Source: Blastococcus sp. KM273128 (GTDB lineage: Bacteria > Actinomycetota > Actinomycetes > Mycobacteriales > Geodermatophilaceae). From it: a stretch of DNA of 36,710 bases. Each line of letters opens with the position of its first letter. Within the stretch, counting starts at the first letter, position 1. The DNA is taken from the NCBI RefSeq assembly GCF_021698975.1, contig NZ_SSXA01000040.1, positions 1-36,710 of the forward strand, in the 5' to 3' direction. A program made the position numbers and the translations under genes. The notes beneath the pieces are model-generated. The model was not told where the DNA came from and did no database searches. It saw nothing but the letters and a program-made list of their open reading frames with translations. Positions 1-8,911 of this stretch are shown piece by piece.

Positions 1-95
1 GCCGGACAGACCGGCGGCTGCTTCACGCCCGCACCGGCTGACCAAGATCAGATCAGAGGCCGACCGAGCCGACCAAGATCGACGGTGGATCGAGG
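1..95. other. Flank left of the IS element, no gene recognised
   Basis: The 95 bases before the left IS end contain no convincing gene. A 10-bp direct repeat (gaccaagatc) occurs at 40-49 and 71-80; its meaning is unknown. Confidence 0.4.
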
Positions 96-120
96 CTGAA
101 GCGCCCCAGGTTCTGTGCCG
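96..120 (+). repeat. Left terminal inverted repeat of the IS3-family element
   Basis: This 25-bp repeat begins ctgaagcgccccagg and is matched in inverse orientation at 1436-1460, with two adjacent mismatches (positions 18-19 of the repeat). Confidence 0.9.
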
Positions 121-149
121 CCTCCTTGTGAGTCACGGAGGATGGCGTC

Positions 150-461
150 ATGCCGAAGAAGATCGATCCGGCGCTGAGGGAGCGTGCGGTGCGGCTGGTG
201 CGTGAGCACCGGGGCGAGTACTCCTCGACCACGGCCGCGGCGGTGGCGGTGGCCCGCCAGCTGGGGGTGGCCCGGGAGTCGGTGCGCCGCTGGGTGGCCC
301 AGGCCGAGATCGACGACGGGGCCCGGCCGGGGACCACGTCGGAGGAGTCAGCGGAGATCAAGCGACTCAAGGCCGAGAACCGGCGGCTGCGCGAGGACAA
401 CGAGATCCTCAAGGCGGCGACGGTTTTCTTCGCCGGGGAGCTCGACCCCCGCAACCGCTGA
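150..461 (+). CDS. IS3-family transposase OrfA (DNA-binding subunit)
   Basis: A 103-residue protein carrying the N-terminal HTH of the IS3/IS911 OrfA type: MPKKIDPALRERAVRLVREH at the start, a VARQLGVARESVRRWV helix-turn-helix near residues 35-51, then a leucine-zipper-like coil (EIKRLKAENRRLREDNEIL) and the characteristic end ATVFFAGELDPR. A good Shine-Dalgarno (ggagg at 137-141) precedes the ATG. In this family OrfA binds the terminal repeats, and a fused OrfAB made by -1 frameshifting is the active transposase. OrfB lies in the -1 frame relative to OrfA and stays open upstream through the ttttc run at 424-428, a plausible slip site. Confidence 0.92.
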   Translation: MPKKIDPALRERAVRLVREHRGEYSSTTAAAVAVARQLGVARESVRRWVAQAEIDDGARPGTTSEESAEIKRLKAENRRLREDNEILKAATVFFAGELDPRNR

Positions 462-463
462 TT

Positions 464-1432
464 ATGGCGTTCATCGCCGATCAAGTGGCTCAAGGCCGTG
501 CGGTCGAGTCGATCTGCCGAGTCCTGCGTGAGCAGGGCTGTCAGGTCGCCGCGCGGACCTACCGAGAGTGGAGACGGCCATCCCGGCCGGTCGCCGACCG
601 CATCGTCACCGACGCCCAGGTGCAGGACGCGGTGCGCGATGCCGCCTGGGCCACCAGTCCGGACGGCGTGCGCCGGCTGGCCCCCGAGGGGCTGTACGGG
701 CGGCGGAAGATGACCGCCCACCTGCGCCGCACTGCCCTGCCGCAAGCCAGCGCCGGCGCGGTGGACCGGGCGATGCGCACCCTCGGGCTGGCCGGGGTGC
801 GCCGGGGCAAGACGCTGCGCACGACGGTGCCGGGCAAGGACGGGACCCGGGCCGGTGACCTGCTGGATCGGAACTTCACCGCGCCGGCGCCCAACCGGGT
901 CTGGGTGTCGGACTTCACCTATGTGCGTACCTGGGCCGGGTTCGCCTACGTTGCGTTCATCGCCGACGTCTTCGCGCAGAAGATCGTGGCCTGGCACGCG
1001 GCCACGACGAAGACGACCGACCTGGTGATGACGCCGCTGCGGATGGCGATCTGGCAGCGCTCCCGCGAGGACCGGGCCGTCGAGCCGGGCCAGTTGATCA
1101 GTCACAGCGACGCCGGCAGTCAGTACACCGCGCTGCGGTTCACCGAGCACCTGGCCCTGGAAGGCATCGCGCCCTCGATCGGCTCGGTCGGCGATGCCTA
1201 CGACAACGCGCTGATGGAGAGCGTGATCGGCCTGTTCAAGACCGAGTGCGTCCGCACCACCGTCTTCCACGCCGGGCCCTACAAGGCCGTCTCCGACGTG
1301 GAGTACGCCACTGCCGGCTGGGTCGACTGGTGGAACAACCGACGTCTGCACGGCACCCTCGGAATGATCACCCCGAACGAGGCCGAGGAGGCCCACTACG
1401 CTGCCCTCATCCCGCAGGAGCAGCCCGTATGA
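464..1432 (+). CDS. IS3-family transposase OrfB (DDE integrase-core subunit)
   Basis: A 322-residue protein with an HTH_21-like N-terminal part followed by an rve integrase core. The DDE catalytic triad is visible: D150 in VWVSDFTYV, D216 in HSDAGSQYT and E252 in DNALMESVIG. The D216-E252 spacing of 35 residues is the classic DX35E. The ending (WWNNRRLHGTLGMITPNEAE) is typical of IS3 OrfB. The frame continues upstream of the ATG in the -1 phase relative to OrfA, so the protein is probably made mainly as an OrfAB frameshift fusion. No internal stop or truncation is seen. Confidence 0.94.
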   Translation: MAFIADQVAQGRAVESICRVLREQGCQVAARTYREWRRPSRPVADRIVTDAQVQDAVRDAAWATSPDGVRRLAPEGLYGRRKMTAHLRRTALPQASAGAVDRAMRTLGLAGVRRGKTLRTTVPGKDGTRAGDLLDRNFTAPAPNRVWVSDFTYVRTWAGFAYVAFIADVFAQKIVAWHAATTKTTDLVMTPLRMAIWQRSREDRAVEPGQLISHSDAGSQYTALRFTEHLALEGIAPSIGSVGDAYDNALMESVIGLFKTECVRTTVFHAGPYKAVSDVEYATAGWVDWWNNRRLHGTLGMITPNEAEEAHYAALIPQEQPV

Positions 1433-1435
1433 GAG

Positions 1436-1460
1436 CGGCACGAAACCTGGGGCGCTTCAG
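1436..1460 (-). repeat. Right terminal inverted repeat of the IS3-family element
   Basis: Inverse partner of 96-120, identical at 23 of 25 positions; it starts 3 bases after the OrfB stop codon. Confidence 0.9.
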
Positions 1461-1486
1461 ACCGCGGCGGCCTGCGCGTCCGAGAG

Positions 1487-4400
1487 CTATCCCAGCGGCA
1501 TTTCGCTGCCCTCGCTGCTGACCAGGTCCGTTCGCGTTGCCGGCGCCTCCGGCACCAAAGCCAGCCAGCACAGCAGATGGACGTCGTTCCCCGTCACCTC
1601 CGGCAGCGGCTCCGGCGGTGGGGGCGGTTCGAGGCCGAGGTCCCGCACGAGGTCGAGCACGACCCGGGCGCGTTCGGTCCCGTTCTCGACGGTGAGCGCC
1701 TGGCGAAACAGTCGCAGAATCCGCTCGGCATAGGGCGCCTCGAGTGCCTCAACAGCACGATCAATCTGCTCCAGGTCGACGCCGGTCGTGTGATCGCGCA
1801 CGGTCTGCGCGGCCCGACGCATGACTGCCGGCACGACAGGCGCGAGGTTCGCCGGGTCTGCGAGGAAGTTCCAGCGGTCCACGACATGGCCGCGCGCGAG
1901 GTCCCAAGCTTCGAAGGCACCGCGGTAGGTCTGCTCGTCGAGGTCCCGCGGGGTGTCCCACTCCTCCGGAGGCCGCGCGCGGTCGAGGCAGGCGAGGGTG
2001 TCGTCGACAATCAGCGGTGCACCGTCGGCGGCGGCGGTCACGTAGCGGAACTGCGGCGTCGGATGGTCGCCCACTCTGATGCAGAAGACGTACCCGCCCT
2101 GCGCGCCGGCCGGTACTGGCACCGCCATCCCGGAGCCAGAGCCCCACGGCAGGTCGCGGATCCGGCCGGCGACCTCGGGGTTGTCGAGCGCGCGACGCAG
2201 CTCCTGGCGGTACTCCTCACCGGACAGTGCCGTGCGTCCGACGCCCCCGAACTCGAAGATCGTCGGGTCCTCGGCACGAAGCCGCTCGACCTCCTCACGC
2301 GTCTCGGCGAACGTCACGTCCGCCGTCCGGGAGCCGGGCAGAATCTCCCCGACGCCGATGGCCGCCGCAGCCTGCTTGATCTTGCGGTGCAGCCGCTCTT
2401 CCAGCCCGAGCAGGTCGTCGAGGCGCTGGTCCGGGAAGACGCAGCGCAGAAAGACCTCGGTGTGGAACGAGCCGATGCGATCGATCCGTCCGTGGCGCTG
2501 GACGAGTCGCTGCGGGTTCCAGGGCAAGTCGTAGTTGATGATGTGCCGTGCCTGTTGCAGGTTGACACCCTCGGCGAGGACGTCGGTGGTCACGACGATG
2601 TCGTACCGGTCATCGGGTTCGGGGGCGTCGGTCGTACGCGGCGCGAAGCCCCACAGGACGTCCCGCTTGTCGCCGTCGCTGCCAGTGAGCGCGCTGATGC
2701 GGTCGCGGTAGCAGGCGAGGCGGTCGTCACGGACGACCACGTCGCAGAGGTAGTCGACGATCCAGTCCACGGTGTCGGCGAAGTAGCTGAAGATCAGGAC
2801 TTTGCGCTTGTCGCGGATCTCCTGCAGGGTTACGCCTTCGGCTGCGGCTTGCTCCGCGATCTCGGCCAGTTCCTCGACGACGGCGGCGAGGTTCGGGTCC
2901 TGGTCCCGGGTGACGGTGTCCGCCTCCGCGGCGAACTGCCGCAGCAGGTCTCGGTCGTGCGCGACGTGGGCGCGGAGCAGGTCGATGTCGTAGTCGGCGG
3001 CGTCCTCGAGCTCCTCCCAGTGGCCGTGCAGGTACTCCTCGACCTCGTCCGGATCGTCTGAGTCGGTGGCGGCCCAGTCCCGCAGCGCCGAGCCGGTCGC
3101 GATCTTGCCGGTGGCGAGCAGTGCCAGGAACCCGTCGTGGCTGTCGGCCATCTTGTCGCAGGTGCGGGCGAAGGCGTAGGGCGAGGACTCGAACCGCTTT
3201 AGCAGTCCAGACCGGAGCAAGCCGGTGAGCTGCACCTCACGGGCGTCGACGCCGCCTGGGCCGTACCGTGACGGTGCGTATCGGGCGAGTGTGAGCACCC
3301 CGGGCCGCCGGTCGGGATCAGGGTGTCCGACGTCGTCGGCGTCGAGCGCGGCGGCGAAACGGTCGAAGAACCCCGGCAGCACGGCGTCGAGGTCGTAGGA
3401 CACCCGACGCACCCGGGGTGTGGGGAAGGTTATCGGGACGTCGCGGCCGGCGATGCGGACGGTGTCGGTCGGGTAGAACCGCTTCACGAACGGGCGCGTA
3501 CGGCGGACTGCAACGGCGTCCAGCACATCGAACAGGTACTCCGGGGACAGGTCGTCAGGGTTGAGCGCCATCGCCCGGGCAAAGTGGTCGCGCATCGAGG
3601 GGATGCCCAGGTCAGTAAAGACGGCGTCGTTCCGGAGGAACAGCACCAGCAGGTAGTACAAGTCCCACAGGCTGTTGTTAACCGGCGTCGCGGTGAGCAG
3701 GACGAGGTCCTTGCGGTAAGCCCCGGCCAGCAGCCGGCGTAGCGCCTCGGCGCGCTGCGTGCCCGGGTTGCGAGCGTTGTGCGCCTCGTCGATGACGACG
3801 AGGGCGTAGTCGTCCGGGTCCTGGTCGAGAACGAAACCGCTTGCCGTTGGGATGAGCCGCCGATCGGCGATGAGGTCGTCAAACGACCGCAGCTCGATCG
3901 GTAGGTTGAAGTCGGACGCAAACTTGCGCCAGGGCCCGTCGCGGAGCGTCGCGGGGGCTACGACGAGCACGCGCTGACGGCGCTCGATCGCCGCCTCTTC
4001 GATCAGCTTGCCGGCGAGGAACGTCTTGCCGAGACCCACCTCGTCGGCAATGAGCACGCCGCGGCGTTCGGCGAGGATGCGCCGCGCGCGCCACAGGCCG
4101 TCCCGCTGGAACGTCGTGAGATGGATGGCGCCCCGGGTCATCACCTCTGCCTCGGCTTCGACCTCCGCGCCGTATCTTTCCCACAGCATCCGCAGGTAGA
4201 TGAGCTGTGGCGGGTGAGCGTCGAACCGCCCCTCGTACAGCGCCGCGAGGTCATACGGGTCGGCGACGTCCCACAGCTCGTCAAACCACGCCCGGACGTC
4301 CGTGACGACGTTCGGCTGGTACTGCCCGAGGTTGAGCTCGATGTTCGTCGCGAGGCCGGCGTAGGTGAAGTTCGACGAGCCAGCGATGACGCCCTCGTCA

Positions 4401-4864
4401 TGGTCAGTGATCGTGATGAAGGCCTTGCCGTGCAGAAACCGGTCGGTGAGCCGGCGTACTTCGACCGTCCCGGAGCGGAGCCAGTCGAGGAGCCGGCGGG
4501 CGCCCCGGTCGGCGTCGAAGGTGAACCCGAGCAGGTCGCGCGCATCGGCGAGAGCCCGGTCGTGACCTTCCAACGCCCGGCGCACTCGCATGGCCTGCGC
4601 GCGCGCCGGTGCGACGGGTTCGTCGAGGCGCCGCGTGCGTAAGTTCTGGTCGGGCTCCGCGCCGAGGAGCAGCCGCACTCGCCGCGGGTGATCCAGCTCG
4701 TCGGCGAGCAGCTGATAGCCGCCGACGTTGAAGTAGGCGGTGGCGATCGCCAGCTCGTAGGGGTTGATCAGCTGGGTACGCAGGTGCTCGAGGTGCGCGT
4801 TGATGCCGTCGGCGACGCGGGTCCCGTCCTGGTTGGTGAGGAAGGTGGGCTTGGGGTCCGTCAT
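1487..4864 (-). CDS. PLD-nuclease/SNF2-like DNA helicase fusion, probable defence protein
   Basis: A 1125-residue protein. Its N-terminal part is a phospholipase-D-like nuclease domain, with H145-G-K147 followed by the GSSNFT strand near residues 157-163. An SF2/SNF2-type helicase follows: Walker A ADEVGLGKT with K280, DEAH box at about D359, motif III LLTATPVNNS near 390, and a C-terminal lobe with KVLIFSYFADT near 690 and the motif V/VI region (DVLAEGVNLQQ, QRLVQRHGRIDRIG) near 760-795. The last 250 residues are unrecognised. Only one HKD half is visible; BfiI-type enzymes dimerise to build the site. It starts 3 bp after the methylase stop, so the two are probably translated together. Inferred role: translocation and cleavage of unmodified invading DNA, by analogy with DISARM (DrmD/DrmC) and single-chain Type ISP enzymes. 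An IS right end lies 26 bp beyond the stop codon. Confidence 0.88.
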   Translation of the reverse strand: MTDPKPTFLTNQDGTRVADGINAHLEHLRTQLINPYELAIATAYFNVGGYQLLADELDHPRRVRLLLGAEPDQNLRTRRLDEPVAPARAQAMRVRRALEGHDRALADARDLLGFTFDADRGARRLLDWLRSGTVEVRRLTDRFLHGKAFITITDHDEGVIAGSSNFTYAGLATNIELNLGQYQPNVVTDVRAWFDELWDVADPYDLAALYEGRFDAHPPQLIYLRMLWERYGAEVEAEAEVMTRGAIHLTTFQRDGLWRARRILAERRGVLIADEVGLGKTFLAGKLIEEAAIERRQRVLVVAPATLRDGPWRKFASDFNLPIELRSFDDLIADRRLIPTASGFVLDQDPDDYALVVIDEAHNARNPGTQRAEALRRLLAGAYRKDLVLLTATPVNNSLWDLYYLLVLFLRNDAVFTDLGIPSMRDHFARAMALNPDDLSPEYLFDVLDAVAVRRTRPFVKRFYPTDTVRIAGRDVPITFPTPRVRRVSYDLDAVLPGFFDRFAAALDADDVGHPDPDRRPGVLTLARYAPSRYGPGGVDAREVQLTGLLRSGLLKRFESSPYAFARTCDKMADSHDGFLALLATGKIATGSALRDWAATDSDDPDEVEEYLHGHWEELEDAADYDIDLLRAHVAHDRDLLRQFAAEADTVTRDQDPNLAAVVEELAEIAEQAAAEGVTLQEIRDKRKVLIFSYFADTVDWIVDYLCDVVVRDDRLACYRDRISALTGSDGDKRDVLWGFAPRTTDAPEPDDRYDIVVTTDVLAEGVNLQQARHIINYDLPWNPQRLVQRHGRIDRIGSFHTEVFLRCVFPDQRLDDLLGLEERLHRKIKQAAAAIGVGEILPGSRTADVTFAETREEVERLRAEDPTIFEFGGVGRTALSGEEYRQELRRALDNPEVAGRIRDLPWGSGSGMAVPVPAGAQGGYVFCIRVGDHPTPQFRYVTAAADGAPLIVDDTLACLDRARPPEEWDTPRDLDEQTYRGAFEAWDLARGHVVDRWNFLADPANLAPVVPAVMRRAAQTVRDHTTGVDLEQIDRAVEALEAPYAERILRLFRQALTVENGTERARVVLDLVRDLGLEPPPPPEPLPEVTGNDVHLLCWLALVPEAPATRTDLVSSEGSEMPLG

Positions 4865-4867
4865 CGG

Positions 4868-7800
4868 TCAGGCCAGCTTCTCGTAGTGGGCGAGCACCCG
4901 GTCGCGGTGGGCGGAGTAGTCGGCGCCCTCGTGGAAGGTGCGATAGATGATCCGCAGGTCGTCCGTGCCCAGCCCGTACAGGTGGGCGACCGCGGCGTCG
5001 AGTTCGGCAAGCAGCTCGGGGCGTTCCTCAGGAGTGACACTGCCGACGGGCACGCCGACGGCTTCGGCCCAATCGGTGTACCAGTCGTCGACCGCGGCCA
5101 GCCGGCCGGCGACCTCCTCGACGCGCCGCCGGTGCCGGTCGTCGCGTTCGGGGTCCGGGATCGGCAAGCCGTTGAAGACGTGGAAGTTCACGTGAGTTTC
5201 GACGACGCGGCGTGCGTACCAGTCCAGCGGCATCGAACTCAGCACGCCGAGCAGGAACGCCTCGTCCCGCTCGTCGCCCTTCGGCCGCAGTACGTATGGC
5301 GCCTGGTTGGTGAGGACGAGCTCACCGCGTATTAGGCAGGTGATCAAGGTGCGCGAGTCAGTTGCTCGAGCGATGTCGCGGAAGGCGATCCGGGGGTACC
5401 AGCACGGCAGCGTGTCGCGATCCTTCGCCCAGTCCGCGGTGAACTCGGCGAACCCAGACCGGGCGCTGCGTTGCCCTCGCACCCGGCGGCGCTGCAGCTC
5501 CTCGGTCACCACCTCGGGGTCGGCCCAGGCGTAGTAGGTGCCGGTGTCGGGGGCCCATAGGTTAAAGGAGGCTCCCTTGAACACGGGCCACGCGTCGTCG
5601 TTCGCGTCGTTCTCGTCGAGGATGAGGAAGGGCTTGTCGTTCGTCGCGTGGAATTCGGTGGCCGGTCGAGCTCGCCAGTCCTGACGCGGCGCGTCGAGCC
5701 GCGGATGTGCCCGGAGCTTCTGGAACACCGTGACGGCCTCCGGCGACGGCAGGAGCGGAAACGCCGCGCCGTCGGACCAGCCGAGGAATTCATCGACGGG
5801 GAACGACGCCGGCGGGAGTTGCACGCCGTCGAGGAACCGCTGGAGGCTAGAGAAGGGCCCGCGCAGTGCCACTTCGCCAGCGTGCTGCGCGCCACGCCGA
5901 ATCGTCACGAGGCCGATCGTGTAGCGGTGCTCGGCGTCGTCGAATACCCAGCCACCTGTGTTGAGCAGCATCGTCGTGTCAGCGAAGGCACCTTCGGACA
6001 GCACGGTTTGCCTCCAGGGTGTCGACCCCTTCGCGGCCAGCGCCGATCTCGGCAGCACGATGCCGATGGCGCCCCCGGTCCGCAGGGTCTGCCAGAACCG
6101 CCAGGCGAACGCCTTGTAGAGGTCGGGGTCCCCGGTACCCATGCCGGGGTAGGGACCGCGGACGAGCAGGGCGCGGGTCAGCTCGGCGTCGGCGAGGGCG
6201 GCGTCGTACTCGGCGACCAGGTCGGGCCGGGCGGCCCGCAGCCTCTTGATTTCGGTCTTCTGCTGGGCGGCAGTCAGGCCCTTGAGGCCCGGGAAGCGGA
6301 CGGCCCAGAAGCCGAGCTCCTCAACGGTGGCCTCCTCCCACGGCGGATTGCCCAGGAGGCAGTCGAAGCCGGGACGGTCGCGAAGGAAGACCTCGGGGAA
6401 GGCGACCGGGAAGTGCAGCGCGTGCGCGCCGGCCGCGACTGCGGCGGCGTTGGTCACGGCGGCGGCGCGGGTGACGGTGTCCTCGTCGGCGTCGACCGGG
6501 ACGGCGGCCTTGCCGAGCCGGTGAGCGACGAGCAGATCGAACAGGGCTGTAGCCGGCTTGACCTGGTCGATTGCCTCAAGGTGGACTTGCCGGGCCTCCT
6601 TGACGTCGGCCACGGTGGCGTCGGAGATGGTGCCGAGCCGCCTGAGCGCCTTCGACGCGCGCGCTAGGAACTCGACGATCCGGTCGTGGAACAGCGTCTG
6701 CGGTGCATCGGTGTCGCCGCCGGTGAGCTCGGCGAGCGCCTCATCGACGGTCGCGATGCCGGTGAGGCTGTCACCGACTGTGAGGTTGTGGTCGAGGAAT
6801 GACAGCGGCAGACCGGGCACGAACGTGTGGATCCAGATCGCCAGGCGCGCGAGCTCGACCGCGATCGGGTTGCGGTCCACGCCGTAGATGCACCGCCGCC
6901 CAACCTGCCGGCGCAGCAGGGAGGTCGTTTCGATTTCGACGCCGTCCTTGAGCTCACCCAGCGCCTCGTAGGCCGCCGTCGCCAGCGTCTCCAGCTCGGC
7001 GGTCACCGCGGGGATCGGATTCAGCGCCAGAAACGCCGACAGTCTGGCTTCGATCCGGTCCACGGCGGCGACCAAGAAGTGCGCCGACCCCATCGCGATG
7101 TCGGCGCACCTGAAGTCGAAAAACGCGCTCGCGGCGGCGGCTTCATCGCCGGCGTCTAGGTGCTGCGTGATCCGGGCGAGGTGCTCGTCGAGCGCCGGTT
7201 CGAGCGCGTGGTCGAGCAGGTGCTCGACGGCGAACGGCTTCGTGAAGTAGCTCCCCGTCGCCTTGCGCGCCCCGGACTGGTTGTGCAGATACACGGCTCC
7301 AGCCGGGACCTCGACGTGCTCGTGCGCTCTCGCGGGGACGTAGTTGCCCTTCGCGTCCACTGCGAGGTCGGCCGGCGCGACCGACAAGGCTGATTCGAGG
7401 AGGCCCTCGTAGATCGTCCCGAACTCGCGCACCGACAGGCTGCGGAAGTCGACGGGACCGACGACGTCGGCGTCACCGGTGTCGACGAGCAGCGCAGTGA
7501 GGGCCGGCCCGAATTCCGAGTTGTCGAGCCGCAAACTGGCCAGCGCCGCGCCGGCGGCGTTGACCTCGGGCGCGGAGGAGAACAGCCCGCCGTTGTAGGC
7601 CGGCACGCCCCAGCCTCTGTTGCCGCGGTCGATGGCCTCCCAGATCTGCACCACGTCATCCCACAAATCGGTCTGCCGCGCGTCGTAGGCCAGCCTGCCG
7701 TCGTTGATGTCGTCCGACAGCAGGCGCGCGAGGCGCTTGAGGCTGTGGTCGCGGTAGCGGTTGTTGCTGTTGTAAGGCAACAGCCCCTTGTCCTCGCCGT

Positions 7801-8911
7801 AGGCGACGAACAGCAGCCGGAACAGGATGTTGAGAGTCTGGTCGTAAGCCTGAGCGAGCGTCTCCTCGTCCGGGTCCGGGTCGAGCCGCTGCGCGACGGC
7901 GCGGGCGAGCACCGGAACCGCCTCGCGGTAGACGCGGTCCCGTAGACGGGAAGCGAGGTCCGCGGCGAAGTCCGCGGATGCGGCCAGGATCTGCTCGAGC
8001 GTCCCGGCCGGGGCGAGGGCATCCGCGGAGAACAGCAATTGAAGGTAGCCGGCCCGGTCATCGGGCAGAAGCGCGAGGTTCACCTCGACGAAGGTCTCGG
8101 TCCGGCCCTTACGCCCGACGCCGGTGTCCGGCCGGGCGGCGTACAGCCGGATTTCCGACGCGCGCGTCATGACCACCCATGACAGGTGCTCGCGGTCGGC
8201 GACGGCCAGGGCGTGCGCGACCGGTGAGACGCCGTCGAACCGGGGCACCGGAACCTCGAACGTTTCCCCCTCGTCGAGGAAGACGGCGATGGCCCTACGG
8301 TCCCGGCCGGCGGTCAGTACGGACGTGTTCGCGCCCAGCTGGTCGACGGCGAAGCCGAGGGCCTTGATGAGGTCCCTCCCGCGGCGCTTGAGCGAGGCCC
8401 GACCGGTCGTCGTCGCGGCAGACCAGTCGCTGCGCTGGGGCACACCGCCGCGCATCTCCTGCGTCGCCAGCAAGCCGGAGTTGATGATGCCCGGGAGGTC
8501 CGACTCCACCTCGGGGAGCAGGCGCAGCAGGCATCGAGCCGCCGCGTGCCTCGACGGTTCGGCCAGCGCCGCCGCGGCGAGCCGCTCGACACGCGAAGGC
8601 TCCAGATCGTGCGTGACCGGCGGCTCGTCGCCGACCGGGCCGCACACTGCCACGAGGGTGCCGCCCCGGCCGGGGTAACCGACGGCGAGCAGGACCGGCG
8701 ACGGGCGGTTGGCCTGCCGCGCCTTCCACGCCTTGCGCATGTCGGCGCTGGTCGGCCTGGACCCGGCGGACGCCACGGCCACTTCCAGCCCGTACTGCGT
8801 CGCTTGAACAAAGACCTGACCGGCCTCGATGCTCGCTGGAAGTCCATCGCCGGGCTTGGGACGCCAGGTGATCGGCTCGAGTTCCGTCAGAAACTCGTCG
8901 TACCAGGTCAT
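4868..8911 (-). CDS. Class I N6-adenine DNA methyltransferase, Eco57I/PglX/DrmMI-like
   Basis: A 1347-residue protein. The N-terminal half resembles the region before the methylase core in PglX and Type ISP-like enzymes (DQTLNILFRLLFVAYGEDKG near residue 360). The SAM-binding motif I reads DIAMGSAHFL (D604), where the family norm is DPxxGSGxFL. The catalytic motif IV is NPPW (N855). The C-terminal part (HVNFHVFNGLPIPDPERDD) looks like a TaqI/Eco57I target-recognition region. The start is supported by a GAGGGA Shine-Dalgarno. It is the first gene of the two-gene operon with the PLD-helicase. Expected role: methylating adenine in a host recognition site so that the helicase/nuclease spares self DNA. 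A combined modification-restriction role is possible. No pglZ, drmA or drmB is present nearby. Confidence 0.88.
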   Translation of the reverse strand: MTWYDEFLTELEPITWRPKPGDGLPASIEAGQVFVQATQYGLEVAVASAGSRPTSADMRKAWKARQANRPSPVLLAVGYPGRGGTLVAVCGPVGDEPPVTHDLEPSRVERLAAAALAEPSRHAAARCLLRLLPEVESDLPGIINSGLLATQEMRGGVPQRSDWSAATTTGRASLKRRGRDLIKALGFAVDQLGANTSVLTAGRDRRAIAVFLDEGETFEVPVPRFDGVSPVAHALAVADREHLSWVVMTRASEIRLYAARPDTGVGRKGRTETFVEVNLALLPDDRAGYLQLLFSADALAPAGTLEQILAASADFAADLASRLRDRVYREAVPVLARAVAQRLDPDPDEETLAQAYDQTLNILFRLLFVAYGEDKGLLPYNSNNRYRDHSLKRLARLLSDDINDGRLAYDARQTDLWDDVVQIWEAIDRGNRGWGVPAYNGGLFSSAPEVNAAGAALASLRLDNSEFGPALTALLVDTGDADVVGPVDFRSLSVREFGTIYEGLLESALSVAPADLAVDAKGNYVPARAHEHVEVPAGAVYLHNQSGARKATGSYFTKPFAVEHLLDHALEPALDEHLARITQHLDAGDEAAAASAFFDFRCADIAMGSAHFLVAAVDRIEARLSAFLALNPIPAVTAELETLATAAYEALGELKDGVEIETTSLLRRQVGRRCIYGVDRNPIAVELARLAIWIHTFVPGLPLSFLDHNLTVGDSLTGIATVDEALAELTGGDTDAPQTLFHDRIVEFLARASKALRRLGTISDATVADVKEARQVHLEAIDQVKPATALFDLLVAHRLGKAAVPVDADEDTVTRAAAVTNAAAVAAGAHALHFPVAFPEVFLRDRPGFDCLLGNPPWEEATVEELGFWAVRFPGLKGLTAAQQKTEIKRLRAARPDLVAEYDAALADAELTRALLVRGPYPGMGTGDPDLYKAFAWRFWQTLRTGGAIGIVLPRSALAAKGSTPWRQTVLSEGAFADTTMLLNTGGWVFDDAEHRYTIGLVTIRRGAQHAGEVALRGPFSSLQRFLDGVQLPPASFPVDEFLGWSDGAAFPLLPSPEAVTVFQKLRAHPRLDAPRQDWRARPATEFHATNDKPFLILDENDANDDAWPVFKGASFNLWAPDTGTYYAWADPEVVTEELQRRRVRGQRSARSGFAEFTADWAKDRDTLPCWYPRIAFRDIARATDSRTLITCLIRGELVLTNQAPYVLRPKGDERDEAFLLGVLSSMPLDWYARRVVETHVNFHVFNGLPIPDPERDDRHRRRVEEVAGRLAAVDDWYTDWAEAVGVPVGSVTPEERPELLAELDAAVAHLYGLGTDDLRIIYRTFHEGADYSAHRDRVLAHYEKLA

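Larger units (their letters stand above)
96..1460 (+). mobile_element. IS3-family insertion sequence, apparently intact (about 1365 bp)
   Basis: Two consecutive transposase frames (OrfA, OrfB) are bounded by 25-bp imperfect terminal inverted repeats matching at 23 of 25 positions (96-120 and 1436-1460). Both frames are full length and the DDE triad is present, so the element may still be active. The tips fit the TG...CA rule if the outermost base is excluded (97-1459). The bases immediately outside the two ends do not form a clear 3-4 bp target duplication. This is unusual for a fresh IS3 insertion and suggests later rearrangement at one end. The right end lies only 26 bp from the stop codon of the helicase gene. 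Confidence 0.93.

Noticed and set aside
40..80. 10-bp direct repeat gaccaagatc left of the IS
   Set aside because: Only two short copies, with no relation to the IS ends or an att site.
53..1441. 462-codon minus-strand frame antisense to the IS transposase
   Set aside because: Low-information, Gly/Arg/Ala-rich translation, whereas the opposite strand encodes a complete DDE transposase.
1487..8911. Complete DISARM or BREX system
   Set aside because: No DUF1998 protein, DrmA-type helicase, PglZ or BrxC-like ATPase is visible; only methylase and PLD-helicase are present.
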